Part shown: in pieces, positions 49,202 through 60,655 of the stretch | How positions within the stretch are numbered: the first letter of the stretch is position 1 | Layout of the letters: each line of letters begins with the position of its first letter | Source of the DNA: Parasponia andersonii | Lineage: Eukaryota; Streptophyta; Magnoliopsida; Rosales; Cannabaceae | DNA: 64,000 nt | Reading direction: 5' to 3' | NCBI GenBank assembly: GCA_002914805.1 | Contig: JXTB01000212.1 | Span: 1 to 64,000, forward strand | Made by a program: the position numbers and the translations under genes | The notes under the pieces: generated by a model | The model's input: only the letters and a program-made list of their open reading frames with translations | Database searches by the model: none | What the model was told of the DNA's origin: nothing

Positions 49202-51340
49202 TTATGCAGAAGTGCTTGCACTGCCATCTCTAATTTTGATGGTATCCACCCTCCAACTCTGGACAAGCTCAACCACATTCTGGCTAAGGATAGAGAAGTC
49301 AAAGTTCGGATGCTCACAGAAGATGTTAAAAATAATTATCGATGAGGCGATGTCGCTTGTTTTATCTTCGAGTTCTTTGACTTCAGTAGCTTTGAACTCT
49401 TCAATAGCCTTATGAACTGCCTCTGTTGTCACCTACTTCATGCGATCCGGATGCGCCGAGATAAATTTCTCGAGCTCTTTGACTTTCTCCTCAAGATTCT
49501 CCTTCTCGAGCTTCTCTTTGGCCAGGCCTTCGAGTAGCTGCTACCTCTCCAAGTCAAAGGCTTTTTTCTGCTCCTCCCGAGCTTTCTCCGAGTTCTCAAA
49601 TGCTTGGGTTATCTCTTCGACTTTTTCAGCCTTTTCTGAACATTCGAGGACTGGGTCATGCATCAGGACAGTAGCAACTACGGTCTGAAAATATAACCAT
49701 TAATATGAAGCAATAATAAATTGAAGAGAAAATAAAAGTTGCTTACATTTGCTAGCATCCTTGTCGCATAACCGAAGGCAACCTTTGCAGATCGTCACTT
49801 TATCCTCTCCCAACCCTCCTCGGAAGTAAAGTGATCAATAAAGGCTGCGCTTATACCAGTCTTCTCCGGTAATTGATTGAGGAGTGCGAAGAGCTCCTTA
49901 TCCTTATCTACCAGGTTCGGTCCCGAAGAAGTGGCGGTCTCTTTGGATGGTTCGGGATGGCTCATTGTTTGAGACAGTGGAGGAGGCGAGCTTGCCGGGA
50001 TGTCTTCGAAGGCGAATTTTCATTTTTTGAAATTTTTGACCTTCTCTTTCCCTTTCGATGATGATGGAGGAGTGCTCTCAGGTGTCTTGGATTTTGCCAT
50101 GGACCTGAGGGTAGAAGGTGGTACTCGTAGGCCGCTACCAATAACCATCTCTGTACAGATATGTCAGCAAGCGAGGTGACATAATACAACGATGATTAAA
50201 ACATGTATATATGATTACCTTCTTGTGGTTGAGGGGCTGGAGGTGATGCTGCTTCTGGAGAAGATGGTTCCGAAGTTGAAGTGTGGCAGGTGCTTTTCGT
50301 TTCCTAGGTTTAGAAGACGAGGCATTCTTATCCGTCGGCTTTATCGGCTTCTTTTTCTTCGAGCTCGAAGGTCTAGATAAACGGACGGGGGGGTCAGGGA
50401 ACGCGGCTCCCTTTAGAAGCAAACCGCAAGTGGCCAGGTTCTTGGAAGTACCAAGTCCTTCCAATCAAATTCCTCAATTGGAAGGTCGGTAATTTTGTAT
50501 ACCCTTATGAGCTGTTCCCTAGAAAGTCCAGGCTATTCCCTATTGTCTGCGATAACATACGAGTGTGATCAGGATAAATATAATAATACAGAAAAAAGCA
50601 ATAAATTGAAAAGCTACCTACCAGGAATATGAAAGAAGCCGTTATCTGCATAGTCAAAGTGGAAAAATGGATTTCCATTTTTCCATGTTGTTGCGAACCT
50701 TGTAGATTGTTTTTATTGCCTAGTTCGACCACTTGCTCGCCTAAAAGAAGCCAAAATCTGACGGGTTTGATTTCACTTGATAAAACCAAGCGAACTCTTC
50801 AGGAGTAGGGGAGTCTAAACCTTATTTGTGGTAAAGTATGTACAAACCTACCATATATCTATATGTATTTAGAGTCAGTTGGAAAGGGACGACCCCATAG
50901 TAGTCGATGATTAATTTTATGTACGGATGATGTGGGAGGTGGATACCGCATTTGAGAACTGCTTCAAAAAATGAGACAATTCCGTGTGGTCGTATGTGTG
51001 GTCGATTGAATTCCATGGGAAGGTAAAGAAGGATGGCGATCTTATAGTTGCACACGATTTTGCTGAGTTTGTTCGTTGTGCAGCTCGTCCTTATATTGGT
51101 ACATGACCAATTCCTCTCTATGTATTGATAGCCCGTTGCAAAAGCAGGGGCATCCCTGATATACCGAGGCCACTGGTTCTGAGAGAGGTCACCTATGCGA
51201 TGACTATTTTACCTGACTCCAGTTATCTCTACTTTGGATTCTGGTTCAAGGTAGTCTTCAAGGTTTATGGAGCTAATACTGGAGTTCTTAGATTCTCCTG
51301 AGAGTGCATTCCCTTCCCTAAAATCCTCAATAGTAGACAT
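49202..51340 (-). pseudogene. antisense gene of Tat-C
   Basis: A gene on the opposite strand starts at ATG 51340 (MSTIEDFREGNALSGES). The frame runs to about 50622 with a TAA (51209-51211) where Tat-B has CAA and further stops at Gln/Trp-like places. It contains a block (RPHGIVSFFEAVLKCGIHLP, then YYGVVPFQLTLNTYRYMVGL) resembling Pfam's 'putative gypsy type transposon' domain. It ends in a plausible splice donor CCTG|GTAGGT (50622/50621). A second segment near 50540-50440 reads KITDLPIEEFDWKDLV, followed by a Lys/Ser-rich region. The C-terminal part (49640-49202) has a coiled-coil-like Glu/Lys stretch and AIEEFKATEVKELEDK. Introns are inferred. Confidence 0.65.
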
Positions 51341-52323
51341 CAGAAAAGAAATACGAATGGGTTTAGTCCTATGCGAGTATCAAGGATCTTCACTATATAT
51401 TTTGGGGGTTCACCCTAGGATTGTATTAACAATTAAGCTCATCGAATTTTTTCTAATCGGTCTACGAATTCATAAAAATTGTTCGAGCAGTTCATCAAAA
51501 ATAAATAAAATAGGGTTTCAGATCCTAAAAACTCTTTTACGAGTTCGTCTTTGTCCATTATCTAAAAAAAAAAGAAGAAGTCTGTTCTACGAACTGGTAG
51601 AGGGGATTTGAAAAATCCCCATTCCAGTCCATCCGAATTTGGATGGGTTTTTGTTTAGGTCATTTGGACTCCACAATTTGTTTCAATTCCTAGAAATAAA
51701 AACTGAGAATAAGCTTTTTCGAGACAGATGAAGAATAATAGGAGAGAAGAAATATACTAACATTTCTTCGAAAATAGAGGAATTGAGATATGGTCTGAAG
51801 GATTGTGGTAATTCCGTCGGAGAAGATATTGGAACTGTGGGAGCTAAAGAATGAAACGATGCTGGAAGGGTTGCTCTGAAATATTTCGGGTTTTAGAAAG
51901 ATTGAAGACGAGAGAGTTTATAATGAAGAAGCGGATTGATTTCTGATATTTATCTCTCAAACATTGCTAAATTACAGCCGTAAATCAAGCTACTTGATTT
52001 TCAGGTCTAAAGGCTGACGTTCACGCGGGATTTGATTTTTTCTAAAATTAAATCAGTATCTTTTCAAAATTTGAAACGATTCGATTTAAGATGATAGCTG
52101 GCATCATCGCTATCATTAAGTCTCCTCGAGTTCTACTATTCTTCTTAGAAAAGACGACACATGTTTTCATCTGTCAGATAAGGTGCGCGTGATCTTGAAA
52201 AATGTAAGATTTGAGATCTAGCGACTCTTCGACTCTTCAAGGGTCTCAAGTCTAAGTCATGACGTCGTATTTTTTAAGCTCGCACTTACATAAGAAGAAA
52301 GCTCCATTTTGTCCTAAAGAACT

Positions 52324-52343
52324 ATTGGAGCTTGGGGGGCAAT
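52324..52343 (+). other. polypurine tract of Tat-C
   Basis: ATTGGAGCTTGGGGGGCAAT lies immediately before the 3' LTR (TGTTACGCGG at 52344), the usual start point for plus-strand synthesis. Confidence 0.85.
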
Positions 52344-52991
52344 TGTTACGCGGTCTAAAATCCTATGTCAGGTCGCATGAATAAGATTAATGCGACATCT
52401 TCTGAAAGAGTTTCATGCGACCTCAACTATATAAGTTAGTGCGACCTTTTCCGAAAGAGTTACGTGCGACCTCCTCCGAATAAGTTAAGTGCGACCAGAA
52501 TGAAAAAGAGACTAGTCTATGCTTCGTCAAACGAGTAACCTACAAAGAAAGGGAAACAAAAGTTTCTCTTTAAAGATCGACCAGTTACTTTATTTAAGTG
52601 ATTACCCAGTTATATTGTTACTTAAATTGTATTGCCCGATAGTACAGTTACTCATTCTTATAATTGAGAACATTGAGTTATCCTCATCTATATAAAAGAA
52701 GTTCAATGTTTCAGTAAGGGGATCTTGGACTTTTTCTAATCTTGGAAGGCTGAGGAATTTTAGAGAGAATCTTTTTAATTTTTTTTTTTATTTCCAGACA
52801 AAACTTTGTAATTTTGAGTTCTTGTAATTCTCCAGAAAATAGTGAAAAATAGTGAACGTATGCTCATCTTTTTTGGGGCTAAACCACTATAAAATTCTTG
52901 CCTCTTTATTTGCTTTGATTGATAACCCTTTTCACACAAGCCACATCTCACAATTTTTCTAAATTTATTGTTGACAAAGCCTCCATCAACA
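52344..52991 (+). repeat. 3' LTR of Tat-C
   Basis: 648 bp, TGTTACGCGG...CCATCAACA, alignable end to end with 42072-42721. The TATA box is TATATAAAAG near 52689. Confidence 0.95.
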
Positions 52992-52996
52992 GGAGG

Positions 52997-53300
52997 CAAA
53001 TATTATGTAATTATAAAATCAAATGGATCTATGGAACATATAAATAAGCTCGCCTCACTCAGTCAAATACTAATATGCGAGCTCACACCAAAAACAGAAG
53101 AGTTCAAAACATGCGATCAAACTGATAACTTGATTTCTATCAAGTATGTCACAATGCAAACTCATATGCATTTATATAATAAATCTGAGAAGCATGTCCT
53201 CAGTAACATACTAGCTACCATAGCCCGACCACTCTGGAAATTACAGATCAAAAATAGGGAGAGTAAGAATCCCACTAACCGAAGGTGACTACCAAACCCC
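52997..53300 (+). repeat. probable start of the Tat-D 3' LTR
   Basis: Joining across Tat-C gives AGCTTAGGAGGCAAA followed by TATTATGTAATTATAAAATC (53001), which parallels the Tat-B sequence GGGAGATAAT-TGTTATGTGATCTTAAATC. The LTR first bases would be TA instead of TG. Similarity to the family LTR fades after about 25 bases, so this is a position-based inference. Confidence 0.4.
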
Positions 53301-53500
53301 ATCCAGAATAGGTACCTTGGGAAACTCAATTCTCCTTTTTTTTTTTAAAAAAAATGTCACTTGATGTATAAATTTCCTTATTCTCTGAACTGAAAATAGG
53401 AGAAAAATAATATGTAAAGGGACATATAAAAAAATAGAGGAATAAGACTTTTTTTCTCTCATAAAGGACTACATTAAATTTGGATACTATTTTATCTTAA

Positions 53501-53626
53501 TCATTAACATTTCTATAATTTAGTGTCATTTTTCTGCCATGTTATCCAAAATACGTATCATGATCATTAACATTTCTATAATTTAGTGTCATTTTTCTGC
53601 CATGTTATCCAAAATACGTATCATGG
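53501..53626. repeat. 63-bp tandem duplication
   Basis: Two units, 53501-53563 and 53564-53626, each TCATTAACATTTC...ACGTATCATG, essentially identical. No coding context; the surrounding 53300-54280 is AT-rich with (TA)n runs near 53664-53690 and 54262-54288 and shows no gene. Confidence 0.9.
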
Positions 53627-53661
53627 TTTGGTTAGTAGACCAAATTTTTCGTATCGACAAA

Positions 53662-53692
<31 letters not shown>

Positions 53693-54258
53693 ATGGGTAC
53701 CAATCTAGTAGATATTTTTTTTTTACCTATGCATAGGTATCAATTTGGCTAATGAAAATTTAATATGCACATTTTTTTATTATAAAAAGTAAGGGAGAGA
53801 AAGAACATTAATGATGCATGTCTTTTCATGCACTTCATTATAACCAATAGTGATCCAACAATTAAAAAAAAATACCTATTAGATTGATAACCAGATATAA
53901 TACGCTCGATATATTGGCCCACCTCATTTTTTTAGGGTAATGACTAAGGATATAGTAAAGTGCAAAGAAATTAACAACATTAGAGAAACTGCTGACGTTT
54001 AAAGTAAATCTAGCACAAACACAGTTTAGTTAATCTATATAGGACATATTATGTCTGTTAAAAAAGAAAAAAAAAGTTTTGATGAATCCCTAATTGATTC
54101 AAATAATTTACTTTATAAATAACCTATTATTAACATATACGGGATTTATATTATGTGATTACATCAGTTTAATTAAAATTAGTAATGTGTATTTTTGAAC
54201 TTTAAGTCGTATGAAAATCAAACGCTACCTAAAGATCCTACTATATGTATTATTTCTC

Positions 54259-54283
<25 letters not shown>

Positions 54284-54289
<6 letters not shown>

Positions 54290-54360
54290 CTAATATATTG
54301 ACCCACCTCCTATTTTTTTGGTAATGAACCAGGATATATTAAAGTGCAAAGAAATACAAG
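54284..54360. repeat. dispersed repeat block, second copy of 53904-53974
   Basis: Both blocks contain GACCCACCTC/GGCCCACCTC, a T run, GGTAATGA and GGATATA...TAAAGTGCAAAGAAAT. The second directly abuts the end of the LINE-like remnant and could be its 3' untranslated tail, with the first a separate copy. A CACCTCCTAATAACGG word also occurs near 55994. Confidence 0.5.
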
Positions 54361-54374
54361 GAAGGTTTCAAAGC

Positions 54375-55887
54375 TTAACCTAGGACAACACAGGAGCTTG
54401 GAGTATAACAATAATAGTCTGAAATTACGTCAGTATGAATGGAATTAACATCCAAGTGACAAAAATTTGAGGAATAGAGAGCACATTGTGCCAAGTTGTG
54501 AGCCATACAGTTGGATAATCTAGGAGAAGCGGTTGCAGCCCAAGCATGGAAAGAAGCCAAATAATTCTTGCAATCATGGATAATATTTAAGAATTCCTAT
54601 ACCTAGTCCTCCATATTTCCCTAGATATTTTTTATCACAAGCTTAGCATCACCCTCCATGATGAAGCAGTTGATGTTGACGGTTGCTGCAAGTTTGATGC
54701 CAAGCAGTAGTCAGGACGGAGGAACGAGCATGTTTCTGAGCTTCAGCAACAATAATAATATGGACTTCAAAACTCAGACACCTCAAGGAGTAGGTTCATG
54801 GATGATAAGTTTACCTTTGAACTTTAAAGCCATGATCATAATATGATGGGGTTTTGGGTTTGAACTAGAGAGGTTTTTGTTGGTGAAACAATTGGGAATG
54901 TCGTAGTGTACCTGGAGCCAAGGCAGATAAAGGATGTAGTCCTTCCCACCAAGGCCTTCCATCATTGTATTAGTAGGATCTAGGCATAACTTACTTGGAT
55001 GGCCAATTCTTCCACATCGATAACAAAAATTGGACAATCTTTCATATTTGAGTTGGATCTAGACCTTCTCCCTATTGTATTTTACCAGATAGAAGCCCAC
55101 GAAGAGAGGCTTTCCCGTTGAAACATCCACTTTTATACGCATAAAAATGGGACCAGGCAATGTGACCTTCAGCGTTGAACTGTGATTCAAAGAACTTACT
55201 CGCCTTCCTTTCCGATGGTGACTGCATTCTCTTTAGTTAAGAAGCTAGGTGGTACTTCATGGGCTTGGACCTAGAAAGTAGAGTGAGTCAGGAGAACTGT
55301 CTCTGACAACGATATGTCTACCATTTATGGCCCAAGACCTCAGGTCCATGACTCTTTTTTTTATCTGCATCATGGAAAAATTCCATATGGAATATGTTTT
55401 GTTCAAGAAGTCCTGCAATCCCAATGGCCCACAGGTGGGACAAGTGCCAAGCATAGGATATGAGATTGGTAATGGCTTACCTGGTAATGAATAATTTTTA
55501 CTGCCATTGAGGGTCTGCACGCATTTTCAGCATTTAGGATGTTTGGGACAAAGGGTAAAGTTGAGTTAGAACACTTGAGGGAGGAGGTTTTTTGGATGAC
55601 TAGTTCAATGGCCTTGGGATTGGTATCCTCGTCATATGCCATGGCTGGCAAGATACCTTTGCTAGGTGGGATGTGGAGCCAGGTTTTTGGGTTTTGGATG
55701 ATTGAATAGAGTATCGTTTAGTAGAAATCTTCGGGAATGTGACTTGGGCAAAGTAATGGTAGCGGGGACGTGAGTCGGTATACAGAAGATGGGGAGAGGA
55801 TGGTGGTATATTACTAGGTTGTGGTGATAATTCCAAGAATTGATTGTTGTAAAGGATGGGTTTTGAGTTTTGTGGTCGTTTTAACAA
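54375..55887 (-). pseudogene. LINE-type ORF1 (DUF4283/CCHC) joined to an RNase H end
   Basis: Reading leftward, a DUF4283-like region comes first (FMRIKVDVSTGKPLFVGF near 55140, KYERLSNFCYRC). A CCHC knuckle follows (CYRCGRIGHPSKLC, about 55020-54978). After about 350 bp comes the end of a plant RVT_3-type RNase H (EGDAKLVIKNI near 54650; PRLSNCMAHNLAQCAL near 54500). The reverse transcriptase that normally separates ORF1 from RNase H in a plant LINE is absent. Several frameshifts and stops (54375, 54783, 55257, 55403, 55600) break it, so it is a remnant. Confidence 0.65.
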
Positions 55888-56061
55888 ATGGAAGGGTTTT
55901 TGGAAAGGTATAGACCACCATGGAGGGGCAATAGAGAACGAAGCTCTACGAAACGAGAGAGCTTATTATTGGTTTCATTTATGAACCGTGACCCACCTCC
56001 TAATAACGGATTGATATTGCCTTCCAAGTAAAATAAATAAATAAATTTTATTGCTAGAGGA

Positions 56062-56440
56062 AAATGACCTCGGGACTGGTATTCCTCACTTGCCCTCTAC
56101 TCATGGGGAATATACAAACCTATACTCGCTCTGTTTTTCTGTGTAAGGAGGCAGAAGGGGTTCGAGTATTCATTGCATAGCCATGGGATACGAATACCCA
56201 TGGGTACAACAACTGGTTAAAAATTAAAAGAATTAAAAAAATATTTTGAAAATTTTGAACAAATGGAAAGAAAGATAAATTTAAAGCAAAAAATTCTAAT
56301 GACAATATCATATACTAAAATTAAAATTAATAATACTTGGATAATATAACCTAATTATTATATATGAATATATATATATATATATATACATATGTATTTT
56401 TATACGAATTATACAAATACATGACACATGCTACTTGACT
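56062..56440. mobile_element. MITE-like insertion, copy 2
   Basis: The core (56215-56420: TAATACTTGGATAATATAACC, long TA run) is related to 5340-5560, and the left side has ATGGGATACGAATACCCATGG near 56184. It is shorter than copy 1. The stretch 56440-56690 beyond it is AT-rich without a gene. Confidence 0.45.
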
Positions 56441-56689
56441 ATCTATCTAGGGTTCACATTTAGCATTACTTTGTGCTTTCTTATTTTTTATTGTTTTTTT
56501 TTTTTTGGTTTTTTATTGGCAGCCCTTTTTTCAATAAGATATCACATCATTGGTCTCTATAGAAGTACCAGGATTAAAAAAAAGAAAAAAGAAAAAATCA
56601 GTTAGCCTTTACCAATGGATACAAAAAGCATAGCTTAAATCTAAAATGTCTTGAATCTTATGTGGCAAATTAACTTGAAATGATCGTCA

Positions 56690-56960
56690 TTTGATTCTTA
56701 TCGAGCCTCGAGTAATGACATGGTTATGTCATTTGCTGCAGAAGATTCAGTGTATACTATTGGAGATTACTATTAATAAATATTTATTATTAGAGTTATC
56801 TCCAATATATCCTTCTATTGGTTGATCTGTCTCTATAAAATACCCTGGTATTTTGGACTGAGGCTGCTCAGTTCTATGTGCTCAGAATCCAAATGACAGT
56901 CAGCATGTTGTGCCTCCTATCCACAAGACGACATTACACACACAAGAGACTACAGAACAC
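56690..56960. repeat. direct repeat flanking the receptor-kinase gene (downstream copy)
   Basis: Shares with 60930-61110 the words TTCAGTGTA, TTCTATTGGTT, CTGTCTCTAT, CCTGGT-TTTTGG, CTCAGT and AAATGACAG. Its right end (56902-56960, CCTCCTATCCACAAGACGAC, ACACAAGAGAC) resembles the middle of kinase exon 7, so it looks like the 3' flank of a once-longer tandem unit. Confidence 0.6.
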
Positions 56961-57085
56961 AACAAACTGTGTTATAAATCAAATATATCCTTTACTGTTC
57001 TGAGAAAAATGACATGAGAAAAAAAGCAGTTCTTACCGTTAATTTACACGACATGTCATTTTTCTTGATTAAGCAACAATGCCTA

Positions 57086-60000
57086 TCACCGAGGCTCTAG
57101 CACTGACCACGTCAATTCGTTTGTTGAAGATGATTCGGACAATTTCTGTGGTGACATTTTCTCCATGAAATAGCCTGGTTTTTCGGGCAAAGGCAATGCA
57201 CACTCACTGCCCAACATCAAAACAACAGAATACATGCTAGGCCTATCCATAGGAATTTGTTGCACACATAAGAGACCAACATGAACGCAACGCAAAACCT
57301 CACTCAAATTATATGAATCCTTTAGGCACTCATCAAGTATTTCAATTGCCTTGCCTTCCTTCATCAATTTCCATGCCTATATTGACATATAAAAACCAAC
57401 ATTATTTATCATTATCATGATATGACAATATTTTTTTAAGTAATTTGATTATTTACAATGTATTGAAACGTAACTAATCACATAGTTCTGAACATTTATT
57501 CACAATTTTATCAAATGCTTATTCACACTATCGAAGAAATCGACTAATATTTTATTCCTTAGAGTTTCAAAATTAATGCCTAGATAAGGTAATGGTGTAG
57601 CTTTTACTTTTGTTACACTTACATGTCCAGTCAGTGTAAGGCTGTCATTTCCAGGACGAAAAATTCTACTTCTCTTTCCACTTATAATCTCCAACACTAA
57701 TATACCAAAGCTGAAAATATCGGATTTTATTGAGAATAAGCCATTGAAAGCATATTCTGGTGCAATATAACCACTGCAATGCATGAAGTCATTGATATCA
57801 GCTTTAACTCATCAATTGGAAAAACAATGGACTATTAGATTCATATAGAGATCATTGCAAGAATAATACTCACTGAGTTCCTACTACTCTATCTGTATTT
57901 TCTTCTATTTGATCTCCTCCAAAAATTCTAGCCATACCAAAATCAGAAATTTTAGGATTCATCTCAGCATCAAGCAAAATATTCCCAGCTTTTAGATCTC
58001 GATGTACTATTCTCAATCTTGAATCTTGATGGAGATATAATAGCCCCCGAGCAATGCCACGTATGATTTCGAAGCGCTTAGGCCACTGCAATAGTTTAGC
58101 TTGCTTTTCATCTGAAAAGACAAAGTAAACATACTTACACCAAAAATTTGTTCGAAACACTAAACATAAAAGCTTCTTTTGTGTTCTGTGTACATGTTTA
58201 CAGCTTTATTAAAGTAATCTTAAAAGGATACTAACCAAAAATGAAAAAGTCAAGGCTTTTGTTAGGCATATATTCATAAACTAGTAGCTTCTCTTCTCCC
58301 TCAATGCAGCAACCAAGAAGTTTTACAAGATTTCGATGTTGAAGTTTGGCGATAAGTACTACTTCGTTTTTAAACTCGTTAATTCCTTGTCCTGAACTCA
58401 TTGAAAGTCTCTTTACTGCAATTTCTTGTCCATCTTCTAGCTTTCCCTGGACACCTTAACAAAAAGAAGTTGTAAATACCATTTTCTCATTTTGGTAAGA
58501 TTTTTCTTTTTACATTTATATTTGTAATAGACTAGCATGAGAAAAGCATACTCTATATACAGGTCCAAAGCCACCTTCTCCGAGCTTATTAATCTCTGAG
58601 AAATTGTCAGTGGCAGTAGATATTATGGATAGATCGAACAAGGGGAGCTCAAACTCTTCTCTTTCTCGGCCTCCATTTTCCTGACTTATTCTTCTACTTT
58701 TCTCTGAAGTATATATGTATGTATTTTATACATAATAGAAAAAAGAATTCATATTTCCTAAGATTTTCCATATAAGGTTCCAAAAGAAAACCAGAACAGC
58801 CTAAAAAAGTAAATTCAGATAATACATAAGAGATTGATTACCTCTAGACGACCTTCTCCCAACGAAATAGCCGGCTGATAATATATACATAGTAGAAAAC
58901 AGAACTCATATTTCTTAAGATTCTTCATATAAGATTCCAAAATAAAACAAGAACAGCCTAAAAATGTTAATTCAGAAAATACATAAGACATTAATTACCT
59001 CTAGACGACCTTCTCCAAACGAAATAGCCAGCTAATAATATCACAGAAATTACTCCAACGACACTTGCAACAACCAATACTTTCACTCTACCATCACCTT
59101 TTTTTAACGGTGATTATTCCGAGACAGAGGAGCAAAATAAAGTCAAATTGCAGTTCAAAACATATCAAATATACATGTCACACTAAAGTAGTTGACTTTA
59201 ATTATGGGATCAAAGTTTATACAAAGTTAGGTACTTACGTAGCTCTGAAGCTGGCATTCGAATATAAAGATCCTGCCCACCATCTGAAATTTGTCTGATA
59301 TCAATTAAATCGTCAAACCACATAGCACAGCCACTTCCTTCTCCTGTGATATTTGTGTTTGAATAAGCCATACAAGAACAATCTCTCAAGCATTTAGCCC
59401 TGCACTCCTCTGTATTCATACTCCAGTTGACCCAAGTATGCTTAGTATCTGGTACTTTTGAGTGAGAAAACTTGATAAACCCGTCATTTTCTTTATCCTG
59501 GCAGCTGAGTGGAGTGTTTCTTCCACAACCATCAGCCCAAAACGCTGCATTCCAGTTCTCCGGAGACTTGGGCTTAAACCCTTTAAGGCATTGGCAGACC
59601 GGGGTAGAGCTTATAACACAGTTTCCGTTTGCTCCACACAGCCCATAGCTATCACAGGAATCTGTGGGAGGTGCAGATAAAACGCTCCAAATCTTCTCTT
59701 CTTCATTCCATTCAAGTCGTTCGCGCTTGCTAGTTGTGGGATTCAGGGTCACTCTTGTAAGGACTGACTCGTTCTTGACATAGTACCACCAAGATACTTC
59801 ATCATTGTCGTGCACAAATTCGTAGACAGTATTCTGGTTAGGCCTCAAATGAACCGTGCCACTACAATGAAGGCCATTCCACGGCCCATGACGAAAGTAC
59901 TCCCTTTCGCCCATTCGAATGGATGGTTCAGGGTAGGGATGAAGCTCCATACCATAAGTCAACTCCGTAGGACAAGGGTCATCTGCATTTTTCCATGCTG

Positions 60001-60541
60001 ATATATTCCATGTATGATTTGTCCTAAAGTTAAATCCGAGTTTCATCCTAGGTAGAAATGTATCAGAAGGATAGTCAAAGCTTTGCCACATATAAGTTTC
60101 CGGGTTTCTCTCGTCCTCATCTCTGATGACAAGATTTCCAGAATCCTGAAGCTGAAGAATTGGCTTTTGGGCTTGTTTGATCAAACTTGTCGTCATCTTC
60201 GGTGACCATACTACAGTATTGTTCTGTCCCAACAGAACAAGACTGCCAGAGCTATTAAGTCTCAACACACCCGACATGTCGATTATTGGATTGCACCTAT
60301 TTGCAACCCAGACGACAGTTTGAACTGGGATGTTCTTGTACCAAATTCCCAAGTACCGATTCTTCGAACTACCTGGACTGAAGAAACCAAGTTCAAAGCT
60401 TCCGTTTGAGGAAACCAAGGTCCCGCCATCGTTGATGGATTCCAATGGTCTTAAGGTATCAACTGCAAATGATGCTCTAAAGAGGAAAATTAAACAGCAA
60501 AGTAGCTGAGATGAACGCAAGAGAAAATACACCACCCTCAT
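57086..60541 (-). CDS. S-domain (G-type lectin) receptor-like serine/threonine kinase, apparently intact
   Basis: Seven exons read without a break: 60541-59239, 59097-58999, 58703-58552, 58446-58236, 58111-57874, 57773-57623, 57376-57086; all introns are GT-AG. Total 2445 nt, 814 residues, the usual size; exons 4, 5 and 6 (211, 238, 151 nt) have the family's standard lengths. Signal peptide 1-26 (cut SFA/VD), B-lectin ([17 protein letters not shown]), S-locus glycoprotein region (WNGLHCSGT), Cys-rich EGF-like part ([13 protein letters not shown]), PAN ([16 protein letters not shown]), membrane span about 440-461. Kinase: GEGGFG 509-514, Lys530, HRD 625-627, DFG 645-647, APE 672-674. The start is the Met directly before the signal peptide; an upstream in-frame Met (60613) would spoil it. 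Predicted plasma-membrane receptor; the ligand cannot be told. Paralogue at 11-14 kb is dead. Confidence 0.92.
58731..59044 (-). repeat. 157-bp tandem duplication across exon 2 and intron 2 of the kinase gene
   Basis: Units 58888-59044 and 58731-58887 are similar over their whole length. Each contains the end of the membrane-span exon (AGCTGGCTATTTCG / AGCCGGCTATTTCG, then AGAAGGTCGTCTAGAG) followed by a GT donor. The right-hand unit holds the true exon 2 end; the left-hand one is a second, partial exon 2 inside intron 2, with Trp changed to Gly. Confidence 0.88.
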
Positions 60542-60655
60542 CTCTCTAGTTCTATCAACATAGTACGGACCATGAACAATTATTGTGGTTTGGGATGAGA
60601 GCGTGAAGGTCAAGGCAACAGCTCATAACACCCATTGTGTCCACATTCCTACCTC

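Larger units (their letters stand above)
42072..52991 (+). mobile_element. Tat-C: full-length Ty3/gypsy Tat element (10.9 kb)
   Basis: Both LTRs (TGTT...CA/TA ends), the primer site, polypurine tract and the 5-bp target duplication GGAGG (42067-42071 and 52992-52996) are present, so the element is complete in length. Order: LTR, gag, protease, RT, RNase H, second RNase H, integrase, opposite-strand gene, polypurine tract, LTR. The two LTRs differ at roughly 9% by hand count over their first 360 bases, so the insertion is not recent. All coding parts carry stops; it cannot move on its own. Confidence 0.95.

Noticed and set aside
59100-59130. Apparent frameshift by an A7 run before the membrane span of the intact kinase
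   Set aside because: The A run belongs to the intron: using the acceptor AAAAAAAG|GTGATGG joins exon 1 (phase 1) to exon 2 in frame, and the dead copy has an acceptor at the same place (CTGAAG|GTAAAGG).
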